A DNA stretch of 64,000 nucleotides from Winogradskyella eximia (GTDB lineage Bacteria > Bacteroidota > Bacteroidia > Flavobacteriales > Flavobacteriaceae): NCBI RefSeq assembly GCF_003386165.1, contig NZ_QRDV01000003.1, positions 298,213 to 362,212 on the forward strand, in the 5' to 3' direction. The translations under genes were made by a program, and so were the position numbers. Below the pieces are notes generated by a model that worked only from the letters and a program-made list of their open reading frames with translations, ran no database searches and was not told the origin of the DNA. Shown here piece by piece: positions 27,243 to 37,162 of the stretch (positions within the stretch are counted from its first letter, which is position 1; each line of letters begins with the position of its first letter).

Positions 27243-28115
27243 TTAATTAGAAGCCACAGGAATCAATCCTCTAAGTCCCATATCAACAACTTGTTCCCCA
27301 ATAGAAGGTTCGTATTTACCATCTGCATTAACTTCTATCCACTCAAAACTATTATTAACTGAGAAGGACAACGTAACTGTAACATCTTCTGTTTCGTTTC
27401 CTGTAATTATAAACGCATTAGAAAATTGCCCAGTCACTATACAAGACCCTTGAGGCACTGGAGAGGTTTCAAACAAAGGATTTGGAACCGTAGTGGCTCC
27501 AGCTGGCGCTTGTCCTTGAGATGTAAAGCCCAAAGCTTCAAAAGCCCAAAAACCTTGTAACACATCATCATTAACTGTTATTGTACTTCCATTTAAATCA
27601 AATGACGTGATGTAATTGTTGTAACCAACAAAGCTTGCTAGTGTTCCTGTAATTTCAGAACCGTTATTTAAAACCTTAATATCTCCTTCCTGATATGCTA
27701 ATGACACCCTAACCCATTCATAAGAACCTGAAGCTACTTCACTCAACGGAATACTCAAAAACACTTCATCATCACCCGCGAAAATGGACTGCTTAAAATC
27801 AATTGCTGTAGCATTACCAGCATTAGTTTCTTCCCCTACAAAAACCACCTCTCCTTGTCCTAATTGAGTTGTAGCCATTGGAGCAAACTCAATATAATTG
27901 GCACTCATTTTTTGAATTGTTGGAGTTTGAGCCGCATTTCCATCTGGAATTATAGCTGGTTGCCCTAAATTATCTAAGCGAGGCTGGCTGGCATCGAAAT
28001 TCAACTTAATAATGAGGTTTGCTTCTGTTGGTTGTAGCGAGTCGTCCATATCCTCTCCACAAGAGAAAGTCATGCCAAAGATTAACAATACCAATACTGA
28101 TGTGAAATTTTTCAT
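27243..28115 (-). CDS. hypothetical lipoprotein
   Basis: About 290 residues from the chosen ATG at 28115 (lipobox GMTFSC, Cys19). The earlier ATG at 28136 overlaps the upstream gene by 14 bp and adds a non-signal N-terminus. The protein is acidic, low in Lys in the middle and beta-rich, with a surface-lipoprotein look (CGED after the lipid site). I do not recognise a domain. It follows the BNR-repeat gene by 7 bp, so the two form an operon, and both are likely envelope proteins. Confidence 0.75.
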   Translation of the reverse strand: MKNFTSVLVLLIFGMTFSCGEDMDDSLQPTEANLIIKLNFDASQPRLDNLGQPAIIPDGNAAQTPTIQKMSANYIEFAPMATTQLGQGEVVFVGEETNAGNATAIDFKQSIFAGDDEVFLSIPLSEVASGSYEWVRVSLAYQEGDIKVLNNGSEITGTLASFVGYNNYITSFDLNGSTITVNDDVLQGFWAFEALGFTSQGQAPAGATTVPNPLFETSPVPQGSCIVTGQFSNAFIITGNETEDVTVTLSFSVNNSFEWIEVNADGKYEPSIGEQVVDMGLRGLIPVASN

Positions 28116-28122
28116 TTTATTA

Positions 28123-30966
28123 TTATTTAACTTCAAAAGTAGTTTTTGAATTATCTATACTTATAGTATAAACGCCTTTTGGTAAATAATATTTCTTATT
28201 GCCTGTTTCTTTAAAATGGACTGAAGAATCTTCTTTCATTAGGGCTTTTTTTCCTTTTTCAGTAACCTCTAATTTGTAATCTACGTAGTTAAAGCCTTTT
28301 TCCACCTTTGCAGAGATACTATACAATTCTGCTCCTTTTTCAGATAAAACCTTTAAAGTCTTATTTCCTGAAGATTTACTATAGAATTTAATCGTAGTTT
28401 CTGGCTCAAAAGCATCAAACCAAGGACTCCAAGCACTTCCCCAACTTCTTGAATGTTTAACTGATTCTACATCTAAAAATGTGATATCATCTGTAACCTT
28501 TTCAACATCTATAGTTTGAAGTGCTTCAATATTTGTTTTATAAATACTTCGACCATGAGTTCCTATTAATAAATCTTTAGCTTCTGGCTGAATAACCATA
28601 TCATGTACCGCAACATTTGGTAATCCATTAGAAAATGCTTCCCAAGATTCGCCCATATTAAAAGTCACATATGCACCATTATCGGTTCCGAGATACAATA
28701 GATTTTCTTTTAATGGGTCTTCTTTAATGACGTTAACTGGTGAAGAAGGAATATTGCTACTAATATCCTTCCACGTTTGCCCATAGTCATTACTCATATA
28801 AACATATACCTTAAAATTGTCCCATCGGTAACCATTTAAAGTTACGTAAACACGCTCTTTTTTATGTTGTGAAGCGATAACTCTGCTTACCCATAAATCT
28901 TTTGGCAATGTATTTGAAATTGTCGTCCAGCTTCCTCCTGCATTTTTTGTTACGTTGATTACACCATCATCACTACCTGTGTAAATTAATCCAAATTTAA
29001 ATGGACTTTCGCTAATAGACGTTAAAGTTCCGTATGCTACGTTTCCTTTTTTTCCTCCATTGGTTAAATCATCACTTATAGCTTCAAAATCATCGCCTTT
29101 ATTCATAGAACGCATCAACTTGTTGCCTCCTAAGTATAAAATATCTTGATTGTGAGGCGACAATAATATTGGCGTTTGCCAATTGAATCGATAAGGTGTT
29201 TCACCTAAAGTATGTTTTGGTTGAATATATTTTCGGTCTCCTGTTTCACGATTAATTCTAAAATAATTCCCAAATTGAAAACCTGTGTAAACAATATTTG
29301 CATCTCTACTATCAATTTGAATTTGCATGCCATCGCCACCCATTATTGTTTCCCAAGGGTATTGCCCTTGTTGATGCCAGCTTTTATCTTCTCTAGCGTT
29401 ATTTGCACCAACCCATACACCATTATCTTGCAATCCTCCATATACATTATATGGTTTTTCGTTATCTATATTAATGGCATAAAACTGACCAACACTTGGC
29501 GAATTTAGTTTTATCCAACTTTCACCATCATCATAACTCATATTTAGCCCACCATCATTACCATTGATTAAATGACCTTGTTTTCTCGGATTTACCCAAA
29601 GCGCTTGATGATCTGCATGTACATTTTCACGACTGATTGAAGTAAACGTTGTTCCGGCATCTTTAGATTTTAAAATAGGAACTCCCATAATATAAATGCC
29701 GTTTTTATCTTGTGGGTCTACTCTTATTTCCCCAAAATAATATCCGTAACTGTAATATAATCCATCAATATAATCGTCGTGTGTTTTCTTCCATGTTTTA
29801 CCACCATCAGTACTTTTATACACCTCAGCACCAATTACAGGTGTATCAAACAACAACGCATTAGCATCTTCTAAATAATGAGCCAAATCAATTGGTTTTA
29901 CGCTTCCACTACTTACGAGTTGCTTCACATTAGATGCTCTATATTTTTCTTGAAATCCATTAGTTTTAAGATATGCGTTAAGCTTTTTGTCTTCAAGCTT
30001 CATAAAAGCGTCAACACTCATAGTTTTAAAATTGGCTTTTGTTAAGCCAGAAGATTCACTCTTTTTAGACTTTTCTTTTCTATGAAACTGACTATCATGT
30101 AAAGCATAAATAGTATTTTCATCATAAATAGTAATACCTATTCTACCAACACCTTCTCCTGTTGGAAATCCACTTTTTTTAGTAGATACTTTTTCCCAAG
30201 TATCACCTCCATTTGTACTTTTATATATAGCAGAGTTGTTTCCGTTGCCAGTAAAATTCCACGCCTTACGATTTCTTGTCCAAGACGACGCAAACATGAT
30301 TTTAAAATTACCAGGTGCATGCTGCACATCAATAATTCCGCTCATATTATCTACAAACAAAGTTTTATTCCAAGTTTTTCCACCATCTATGGTTTTATAG
30401 ATTCCACGTTCTTCGTTTGGTGAATACAAATGACCAGTTGCTCCAATGACAACTTCATCTGGATTTTTAGGATTTATAAGAATACGACCAATATGATGAG
30501 AATCCTCCAAACCAACATGTTCCCATGATTTACCATTATCGCTAGATTTTAAAATACCAATACCAGCATAACTTGATCGTGAACTATTATTTTCACCTGT
30601 ACCAACCCAAATGGTTCCGTTTTTCCAATCGATAGCTATATCGCCAACATTTTGAGTATCTGAATTATCTAAAATCGGTGTAAACGTTGTACCATTATTT
30701 GTGGTATACCAAACACCACCTGATGCGTAACCAACATAAAACTCTGATGGCTTGTCAGGATTTACATCCACATCTACCACACGACCGCTCATTACTGTTG
30801 GTCCAATATTTTTAAAAGGCACATTTTTCACCAATGATGTTTCCTTCATTTTCTGCTTTTTCACCAACGCTTCTTTAATGACTTCTGCAGAAGTTGCTGG
30901 TTGCTGAGAAAAACCTAAAAAGGCACTTATAAGAAAGGTAAACGTGAGGAATTTTGATTTAAACAT
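28123..30966 (-). CDS. secreted BNR/sortilin-like repeat protein
   Basis: A 947-residue secreted protein (signal peptide ending LGFSQQ, about residue 21). It is built from BNR/Asp-box blades: SSDNGKSW, TIDGGKTW, STNGGDTW, STDGGKTW, SKDAGTTF, SYDDGESW, SNDYGQTW and NMGESW, with interblade loops such as NPKNPDEVVIGATGHLY. This predicts a two-beta-propeller arrangement as in sortilin/VPS10 and some glycosyl hydrolases, and such proteins are often labelled glycosyl hydrolase. I see no catalytic residues that would prove hydrolase activity. No T9SS C-terminal signal is evident. First gene of a two-gene operon. Confidence 0.85.
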   Translation of the reverse strand: MFKSKFLTFTFLISAFLGFSQQPATSAEVIKEALVKKQKMKETSLVKNVPFKNIGPTVMSGRVVDVDVNPDKPSEFYVGYASGGVWYTTNNGTTFTPILDNSDTQNVGDIAIDWKNGTIWVGTGENNSSRSSYAGIGILKSSDNGKSWEHVGLEDSHHIGRILINPKNPDEVVIGATGHLYSPNEERGIYKTIDGGKTWNKTLFVDNMSGIIDVQHAPGNFKIMFASSWTRNRKAWNFTGNGNNSAIYKSTNGGDTWEKVSTKKSGFPTGEGVGRIGITIYDENTIYALHDSQFHRKEKSKKSESSGLTKANFKTMSVDAFMKLEDKKLNAYLKTNGFQEKYRASNVKQLVSSGSVKPIDLAHYLEDANALLFDTPVIGAEVYKSTDGGKTWKKTHDDYIDGLYYSYGYYFGEIRVDPQDKNGIYIMGVPILKSKDAGTTFTSISRENVHADHQALWVNPRKQGHLINGNDGGLNMSYDDGESWIKLNSPSVGQFYAINIDNEKPYNVYGGLQDNGVWVGANNAREDKSWHQQGQYPWETIMGGDGMQIQIDSRDANIVYTGFQFGNYFRINRETGDRKYIQPKHTLGETPYRFNWQTPILLSPHNQDILYLGGNKLMRSMNKGDDFEAISDDLTNGGKKGNVAYGTLTSISESPFKFGLIYTGSDDGVINVTKNAGGSWTTISNTLPKDLWVSRVIASQHKKERVYVTLNGYRWDNFKVYVYMSNDYGQTWKDISSNIPSSPVNVIKEDPLKENLLYLGTDNGAYVTFNMGESWEAFSNGLPNVAVHDMVIQPEAKDLLIGTHGRSIYKTNIEALQTIDVEKVTDDITFLDVESVKHSRSWGSAWSPWFDAFEPETTIKFYSKSSGNKTLKVLSEKGAELYSISAKVEKGFNYVDYKLEVTEKGKKALMKEDSSVHFKETGNKKYYLPKGVYTISIDNSKTTFEVK

Positions 30967-31084
30967 AGTGGTTGGATTTTTAAAGCTATGAATTTACGCA
31001 TTTCAGAATTAACTGTCTTAAAAGTCTCTTAAATTTTAACAGATTCTAAGCTTGGACTTTTGCTTGCAATTTTAGTTTCACTAC

Positions 31085-31111
31085 TTTTGATATTGAACTG
31101 AAATATCAAAA
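31085..31111. repeat. 27-bp interrupted palindrome upstream of pepP
   Basis: TTTTGATATT (31085-31094) and AATATCAAAA (31102-31111) are perfect reverse complements around GAACTGA. It lies in the divergent gap (30967-31177) between the BNR gene and pepP, 66 bp before pepP. No T-run follows, so an operator is likelier than a terminator. Nothing else identifiable is in the gap. Confidence 0.5.
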
Positions 31112-31177
31112 TTTCACACTCTTACAAAGAAATCATTTCTACTGCACTCAGTGTGATAAAACATAAAATTTACGCTC

Positions 31178-32470
31178 ATGAAATATGATTTAATAGACTC
31201 AAAGCTCTTTATAAAAAACCGCAAAAACTTTATGGCTCAAATGAAGCCAAATAGTTTAGCTGTTTTTAATTCTAACGATATTTACCCAATAAGTGCAGAC
31301 AGTACTTTGCCTTTTGAGCAACACAGAGATATTTTTTATCTGAGTGGTGTTGACCAAGAAGAAAGTGTTTTAGTATTATTTCCAGATTGCCCTAAAGAAA
31401 AGCATCGTGAAATTTTATTCTTAAAAGAAACCAATGAACATATTGCTGTTTGGGAAGGTGAAAAACTGACTAAAGAAAAAGCATTTGAAACCTCAGGAAT
31501 CAAAACCGTGTATTGGTTACAAGACATGGAAAAAGTAATGTTTGAGATTATGACACAATGTGACACAGTCTATATCAATACTAACGAACATTACAGAGCA
31601 AATGTAGAAACTGAAACCCGCGAAGCACGTTTTACCAAATGGTTATTGAATAAATATCCTGCTCATAGTGTTGCCAAAAGCAACCCTATCTTACAACGTT
31701 TACGCTCTGTAAAAGATCAGATAGAATTAGATTTAATACAGAAAGCCTGCGACATTACCGAAAAAGGATTTAGACGTGTTTTAAAATTTACAAAACCAGG
31801 TGTATGGGAATACAACTTAGAAGCTGAGTTTATGCACGAGTTCCTAAACAACCGCTCTAAAGGCTTTTCATATACTCCAATTATTGGCTCAGGAAACAAT
31901 GCAAACGTATTACACTATATTGAAAACAACCAACAATGTAAAGCTGGCGATTTAATATTAATTGATGCTGGTGCAGAATACGCAAATTACTCTAGCGATA
32001 TGACGCGTACAATTCCTGTATCTGGCAAATTTAACGATAGACAAAAAGCCGTTTATAACGCGGTAAATAGAGTTAAAAATGAAGCAACTAAAATGCTAGT
32101 TCCAGGCACAATATGGGAACAATACCACATTGAAGTTGGTAAAATTATGACTTCTGAGCTTTTAGGTTTAGGCCTTTTAGATAAAGCTGATGTGCAAAAT
32201 GAAAACCCAGATTGGCCAGCGTACAAAAAATATTTTATGCACGGTACCTCTCACCACATGGGATTAGATACACATGATTATGGTATTTTAACGGAACCTA
32301 TGCAGGCTAACATGGTCTTTACTGTAGAGCCAGGAATTTACATTCCAGATGAAAGTTTTGGTATTCGTTTAGAAGACGACGTAGTTATTCAAGAAACTGG
32401 AGAACCTTTTAATTTGATGCGTAATATCCCTATTGAAGTCGAAGAGATTGAGGATATAATGAATTCATAA
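31178..32470 (+). CDS. pepP: aminopeptidase P family (M24B) metallopeptidase
   Basis: A 430-residue cytoplasmic peptidase that removes N-terminal residues before proline. The N-terminal creatinase-like domain (about 1-165) is followed by the pita-bread domain, whose metal ligands are visible in IDAGAEYANYSSDMTRT (two Asp), HGTSHHMGLDTHD (His), EPGIYIP (Glu) and RLEDDVV (Glu). Length is typical. It has its own terminator at 32491-32530. Confidence 0.94.
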   Translation: MKYDLIDSKLFIKNRKNFMAQMKPNSLAVFNSNDIYPISADSTLPFEQHRDIFYLSGVDQEESVLVLFPDCPKEKHREILFLKETNEHIAVWEGEKLTKEKAFETSGIKTVYWLQDMEKVMFEIMTQCDTVYINTNEHYRANVETETREARFTKWLLNKYPAHSVAKSNPILQRLRSVKDQIELDLIQKACDITEKGFRRVLKFTKPGVWEYNLEAEFMHEFLNNRSKGFSYTPIIGSGNNANVLHYIENNQQCKAGDLILIDAGAEYANYSSDMTRTIPVSGKFNDRQKAVYNAVNRVKNEATKMLVPGTIWEQYHIEVGKIMTSELLGLGLLDKADVQNENPDWPAYKKYFMHGTSHHMGLDTHDYGILTEPMQANMVFTVEPGIYIPDESFGIRLEDDVVIQETGEPFNLMRNIPIEVEEIEDIMNS

Positions 32471-32490
32471 TTTCAACAACATAACTATTG

Positions 32491-32530
32491 AAAAACTTGC
32501 AAGCTCATAATGCAGCCTGCAAGTTTTTTT
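32491..32530 (+). terminator. terminator of pepP
   Basis: AAAAACTTGCA (32491-32501) pairs with TGCAAGTTTTT (from 32518), followed by T residues. It lies before the DMT transporter ATG at 32560. Confidence 0.88.
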
Positions 32531-32559
32531 GATTAATATTGACTCCTAATTCCAAAGGC

Positions 32560-33483
32560 ATGAAATTGACCAAAGAACGTCTATATGTGTTATTATCCTT
32601 TTTTTCTATTTATGTCATTTGGGGTTCTACGTACCTACTTAACAAAATTTTAGTTAGTCAAATTGCACCATTTTATGCCGCTTCAATTCGTTTTATAACA
32701 GCAAGTATTCTAATTTTTATTATTGCAAAAATTTTAAAAATCCCTTTAAAGATTACAAAACCTCAAATCCGAAATACCTTAATTGCTGGTTTTTTATTTT
32801 TAACCATCGGAAACGGCTTAGTGGTTTGGGCATTAAAGTATGTGGATAGTGGTTTTGCTGCTTTAGAAATTTCAGCACAACCTTTAGTTGTACTCATTTT
32901 ATTGCGACTTTTCGAAGGTAAGAGAATACAACCCATGTCCATTTTAGGTGTTATAATTGGATGTATCGGAATTTACCTATTGGTCAGCCAACGCGAAATG
33001 ATTGGAAAAGAAGGCATGATTACGGGTATGATTATGATTTTCATCTGTATGCTAAGTTGGGCTTATTGCAGTCTTTTTGTTGCGAAAGCTGACTTACCTT
33101 CAAACTTTTTTGTAAATACAGGTTACCAAATGCTATTTGGAGGTAGCATGTTATTAATCGCTAGCTTTATAATTGGAGAAGAACGACTCCCATTATCTAG
33201 TTGGAATACTGAAGTCATCAACTCTATGTTAATGCTTATCATTTTTGGAAGTATTGTTGCTTTTACTGCTTTTAATTACCTACTCAGCAAGGTTTCCCCT
33301 GAAAAAGTAGCGACCTCTACTTATGTAAACCCAATAGTCGCCTTAATTTTAGGTTGGTATTTTTTAAACGAAACTATTTCCTTACAATCTATAATTGCAG
33401 CTGCCCTTTTACTTACTGGAGTCTATTTTATTAATACAAAAAAAATGCTCACCCTTTTCAAACGGTTTGACAAAGACACATAA
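32560..33483 (+). CDS. EamA/DMT family transporter
   Basis: About 307 residues and ten membrane helices in two EamA repeats; the signature FFSIYVIWGSTYLLNK is at the N-terminus and the second repeat begins near ITGMIMIFICMLSWAYCSL. I chose the ATG at 32560; the TTG at 32539 lies only 9 bp after the pepP terminator and adds nothing conserved. It resembles the YedA-like branch of the family. Substrate unknown. A different DMT gene is at 14990-15868. The C-terminus is convergent to the methylase gene with a 22-bp gap. Confidence 0.9.
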   Translation: MKLTKERLYVLLSFFSIYVIWGSTYLLNKILVSQIAPFYAASIRFITASILIFIIAKILKIPLKITKPQIRNTLIAGFLFLTIGNGLVVWALKYVDSGFAALEISAQPLVVLILLRLFEGKRIQPMSILGVIIGCIGIYLLVSQREMIGKEGMITGMIMIFICMLSWAYCSLFVAKADLPSNFFVNTGYQMLFGGSMLLIASFIIGEERLPLSSWNTEVINSMLMLIIFGSIVAFTAFNYLLSKVSPEKVATSTYVNPIVALILGWYFLNETISLQSIIAAALLLTGVYFINTKKMLTLFKRFDKDT

Positions 33484-33505
33484 ATCAGAAAAAAAACACT
33501 TAAGC

Positions 33506-34210
33506 TTAACCTCTAAAAACAAACAACCGCTCTAAAGCAACTTTAGGTGCTAAATTTTCGGCATGCCAAGAAAAAGTTGTTTTTGCTGGTTTTTCCCATA
33601 CACATTCAAAATCTTCGGGTGCATTGTATTCACTAATAAAGACTTGGTGTCCTGCTTCACTTTGTTGTCTACACCATTCCCAAAATTGATTATGGTCAAA
33701 ACCATCTCTATACTTAGTTGTAGATGCGTAAGGTGGATCGCAATAAATAATGCTCTGTTTAGGAATTTCTAAATCTGTATACGATTTACAAGATAAAATA
33801 AGTCCTTCTAATTTGGGTACCTGTTTAGTAATATTGCGATAATGCTCTCCCCAATAATCACGCTTACCTTCTTTGTCGCGTCTATAACCTGCAAACCATT
33901 TACCTCCAAAAGAGTTAAAACCAACATAACCCACTAAATGTTTTGGATATTCCTTCTGATTGTATTTTATATGTTTATAATCTTCCTCAGTAACCAATTG
34001 TGGTGGATCCCAATTATCATTAATTAAGGCTTGCCACATAGCCATAAGTTCTTGGTGTTGGTCGTTAGCAATTCTAACACCATCAACTTTGTCAATCATA
34101 TTCATACCACCTGCAAAAGGCTCAAGATAGGTTTGATTTTCTTTTCTATCTTTTAAAATTATTGGCAATAAATCTTTAGCAAAACGTGCCTTACTTCCCA
34201 TGTATTTCAT
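33506..34210 (-). CDS. D12-class adenine-N6 DNA methyltransferase
   Basis: A 234-residue DNA methyltransferase of the Dam/D12 class. The AdoMet site is YLEPFAGGMNMI (about 29-39), where the usual FxGxG pattern is weakened, and the catalytic motif is DPPY (158-161). Residues YMGSKARFAKDLLP at the N-terminus fit the family start (Y-x-G-S-K). The size and FNSFGGKWFAG region recall phage-type Dam proteins. No restriction endonuclease is adjacent, so it looks like an orphan methylase. Its ATG overlaps the brnQ stop (ATGA), which implies translational coupling to an unrelated transporter gene. Recognition site unknown. Confidence 0.85.
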   Translation of the reverse strand: MKYMGSKARFAKDLLPIILKDRKENQTYLEPFAGGMNMIDKVDGVRIANDQHQELMAMWQALINDNWDPPQLVTEEDYKHIKYNQKEYPKHLVGYVGFNSFGGKWFAGYRRDKEGKRDYWGEHYRNITKQVPKLEGLILSCKSYTDLEIPKQSIIYCDPPYASTTKYRDGFDHNQFWEWCRQQSEAGHQVFISEYNAPEDFECVWEKPAKTTFSWHAENLAPKVALERLFVFRG

Positions 34211-35514
34211 TCTGCTCGTTTCAGTTTAAATTGTACAAATACCGAAATCAAAAAAGCCACAAAAGCTGGTAGCACCCAACCTAAACTTTGATTTGAAAAT
34301 GGAATATAATTAGTGAATATCTTCAAATCTTCTGTTGGACTAATAAATCCTACAACATCTGGAATACTAAACACAAACGTAATAATAACAACCGCTCTAA
34401 AAACTAAAGGAGTAGCAAATTTTTCTGGTAGTACATTGAGCAAAATAAGTACAATGGTTATAGGATAAATAAACAATAAGACAGGAATGGCTACAACAAT
34501 AATAGAATTAAAATCTAACTGACCTACAAGCACTCCAAGACCACTCGCCAAAATTGCTGTAATAACGTAAACCACTTGAGAATCATTAAGTAAACCTTTA
34601 AAATAATCTGCTGTACCAGCCACAATACCAATAGCTGTTGTAAAACAAGCTAGTGAAATTAATATGCTTAAAACGGTATTTCCAAATTCGCCCAAAGATG
34701 CAATGCTAATATCTCGCAAAAGATTAGCGCGCTGCATATCACTACTTAATTCGGCATTAATACTAAGTTCAGAACCGAAATAGGCTCCAACTGAAATTAA
34801 TCCAGCATAAATAATAAATAAGCCTAAACCAGCAATGAACCCTGACTTCCGAATCAGCGTCCGTTTAGAACTGTAGGCTTCAACAGCCATATTTTTAAAA
34901 TTCAAGGAAATAATGATTACCGCTCCGACAACCACTGCTCCAATAGCATCAAATGTTTGGTAGCCCTCTAGAATTCCTGTGGCAATAGGCGTTTCAAATT
35001 GCGAAATCCCTGTATTAAATTCAGAAGAAAACAAACCAATACTTATTACAGCCAAAAGCATAATAACAATAAACGGTGTTAAAAATTTTCCGATGAGGCT
35101 TAATATTTTTGAACGGTTAAGCACAAAAACTAATACCAGCGAAAAATAAATAGCACTTGTTACTAAAGGACTCGTCCCAAAAGCAGGAAAAACAGCAATT
35201 TCATGTGTTGCAGCAGCCGTTCTTGGTGATGGAATAGCAACAGCAATAACATAGATTAAGATACAGTATATTAAACTGAATGTTGGAGATACTTTTTTTC
35301 CAAAATCGAATAATGTCCCTTGAAGCCTAGCATGAGCAAGAATCCCAAGTATTGGAATGACCACAGCGGTTATCATAAAACCAATAGTAACCCAAACCCA
35401 ATCGTCTCCGGAGTTATAACCCAATAAAGGTGGCAGCAACAAATTACCTGCTCCAAAAAATAATGAGAACAATGCGAAACTGGTAATTAATAGTTCTTTT
35501 CGTTTTATATCCAC
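34207..35514 (-). CDS. brnQ: branched-chain amino acid transport system II carrier protein
   Basis: A 435-residue membrane transporter with about twelve helices, opening with FALFSLFFGAGNLLLPPLLG, a hallmark of BrnQ (LIVCS family), which imports Leu, Ile and Val with a cation. It begins directly after the serine hydrolase stop (adjacent, 0 bp) and overlaps the downstream methylase by 4 bp, so three genes form one operon. Confidence 0.92.
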   Translation of the reverse strand: MDIKRKELLITSFALFSLFFGAGNLLLPPLLGYNSGDDWVWVTIGFMITAVVIPILGILAHARLQGTLFDFGKKVSPTFSLIYCILIYVIAVAIPSPRTAAATHEIAVFPAFGTSPLVTSAIYFSLVLVFVLNRSKILSLIGKFLTPFIVIMLLAVISIGLFSSEFNTGISQFETPIATGILEGYQTFDAIGAVVVGAVIIISLNFKNMAVEAYSSKRTLIRKSGFIAGLGLFIIYAGLISVGAYFGSELSINAELSSDMQRANLLRDISIASLGEFGNTVLSILISLACFTTAIGIVAGTADYFKGLLNDSQVVYVITAILASGLGVLVGQLDFNSIIVVAIPVLLFIYPITIVLILLNVLPEKFATPLVFRAVVIITFVFSIPDVVGFISPTEDLKIFTNYIPFSNQSLGWVLPAFVAFLISVFVQFKLKRAE

Positions 35515-37068
35515 CTAGTTGGTTTTCTTAAGTTCTAAATCGTGAAAATCGAAACTGAAATCTGTAATAGGAGCAATGTATTTCATAGTTGCAGAAACAG
35601 CTTCACTTTTTTCATTAAAAGTAAATTGCACATAAACATCTGCATCATAACTTCTATCATTCCATTTTGCAACAAATGTTGTAGCATTTAAGGGTAGTAA
35701 TTCACCATACAATCTTGAAGAGCGTTTACTTTTTATAGTATAACCTTTTTTGGCATCATGAGAAATAATAACATCCCCAAACCAATCATCTGTATATGTA
35801 CCAATGATATGTTCTGGTTTTGGCAATGTTTTTAGCTTTTTAGCCTTTTCAATTTTATTATAAACCGCAGCTTTTATACTATCATTATATTTAATGTAAT
35901 CCGTATTGCGTTGACCATATTTTTCTAACCAATTTCTATTTTCATAGCCCAAGTAAGCATCCTTAATAGTATTAGTAATGGTATTAAAAGCAGAACCATT
36001 CATTTGGTTTGTTAGTACTACAATACCTAAATCCAAATCTGGAATCATAGTAAATTGTGTAACCGTACCTAATAAGCCTCCTGTATGATAAACCTGCTTA
36101 TGTCCTCCCTTAACATCAGCGACAAACCAACCTAATCCATAACCTTTAAAGTTAGAATTATACGAATCATTAGGATATACATTTAAAGGAGTTTGTAATT
36201 GCCAAAGTTCATGAAATTGTTTAGCGCTTAATAGACGCTCACCATTCTCAGTAACAGCATCATTCATTAAAAATTGAGCCCAAGTCAACATATCTGTAAC
36301 ATTACTCACAATTCCACCAGCAGGATTAGCGGTTTCACTCCAGTCGTGCGGAATTTGAATCACTTTACCCTCTGCCATAGTATGCGCATCAATAATATTC
36401 GATTTATCAGTTACACGATTATAAGAAGCCTTACTGCTCGTCATCCCTACGGACTTCATAATCTTGGTTTCAATAAACTCTTCCCAAGACAAACCACTTA
36501 CACGTTTTAAAACTTCACCTGCGATAATAAACATATTATTATTGTACTTAAATTCACTTCTAAATGAACTTTCAGGTTCTAAATATTTCACATTATTTAT
36601 AACATCGCTTACATCAAAATCACTGCCTTCAGGAAAAAACATTAGGTCTCCTGCACCTAATCCTAAACCACTGCGATGTGTTACTAAATCTCTCACTGTA
36701 AATTCTTGAGTCACCCAAGCATCATGCAATTGAAATTCTGGAATATGCTTACGCACCTTATCATCCCAATTCAATTTACCAGCATCAACCATCATCGCCA
36801 AAGCAAAACACGTAAATCCTTTACTATTGGATGCAACTCCAACTAACGTTTCGTCAGTCATCACTTTTTTATTGGTTAACGAACGTACTCCATGCCCTTT
36901 AGAGTAAACCACCTTACCGTCTTTAAAAATACCAACAGAAATGCCAGGCACATCAAAAGTGGTTAGGGTTTCATTTATGAGATTATCGAGTTGTTGTTCT
37001 TCAATTTGAGCATTTAAAATAAAAGCCGAAACAAAAAAGAGTGCTGTAAATAATCGTTTTATAAACAT
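35515..37068 (-). CDS. secreted serine hydrolase (class C beta-lactamase-like)
   Basis: A 517-residue secreted protein (signal peptide ending ILNAQ, about residue 21) with the class C beta-lactamase/DD-peptidase fold. The nucleophile is in SNSK (Ser80, Lys83), the second motif is YNN in FKYNNNMFIIAGE (about 178-180) and the third is HTGGLLG (about 335). A C-terminal beta domain (about 415-517, DUF3471-like) follows. Homologues include Pab87-like D-peptide hydrolases and esterases, so the substrate is open. First gene of the operon with brnQ and the methylase. A second, more distant serine hydrolase is at 44786-46441. Confidence 0.88.
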   Translation of the reverse strand: MFIKRLFTALFFVSAFILNAQIEEQQLDNLINETLTTFDVPGISVGIFKDGKVVYSKGHGVRSLTNKKVMTDETLVGVASNSKGFTCFALAMMVDAGKLNWDDKVRKHIPEFQLHDAWVTQEFTVRDLVTHRSGLGLGAGDLMFFPEGSDFDVSDVINNVKYLEPESSFRSEFKYNNNMFIIAGEVLKRVSGLSWEEFIETKIMKSVGMTSSKASYNRVTDKSNIIDAHTMAEGKVIQIPHDWSETANPAGGIVSNVTDMLTWAQFLMNDAVTENGERLLSAKQFHELWQLQTPLNVYPNDSYNSNFKGYGLGWFVADVKGGHKQVYHTGGLLGTVTQFTMIPDLDLGIVVLTNQMNGSAFNTITNTIKDAYLGYENRNWLEKYGQRNTDYIKYNDSIKAAVYNKIEKAKKLKTLPKPEHIIGTYTDDWFGDVIISHDAKKGYTIKSKRSSRLYGELLPLNATTFVAKWNDRSYDADVYVQFTFNEKSEAVSATMKYIAPITDFSFDFHDLELKKTN

Positions 37069-37097
37069 TGAATACTGAAATTAGTTTTGAGTGTTTT

Positions 37098-37105
37098 CAA
37101 AGATA
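37098..37105 (-). promoter_or_regulatory. candidate -7 element (TATCTTTG) for the serine hydrolase-brnQ operon
   Basis: Minus-strand TATCTTTG, 29 bp upstream of the ATG at 37068, in the divergent gap shared with the alpha/beta hydrolase. Confidence 0.55.
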
Positions 37106-37149
37106 GTAAAATGTTATATGGATTTAAGACTGAAAACAATTCCTTAAAT

Positions 37150-37157
37150 TATCTTTG
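37150..37157 (+). promoter_or_regulatory. candidate -7 element (TATCTTTG), near-leaderless
   Basis: TATCTTTG ends 5 bp before the ATG at 37163, so transcription should begin at or within one or two bases of the start codon. Confidence 0.6.
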
Positions 37158-37162
37158 CGGTT

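Noticed and set aside
32539..32559. TTG start for the second DMT transporter
   Set aside because: It lies 9 bp after the pepP terminator and adds residues with no family similarity; ATG at 32560 is better.
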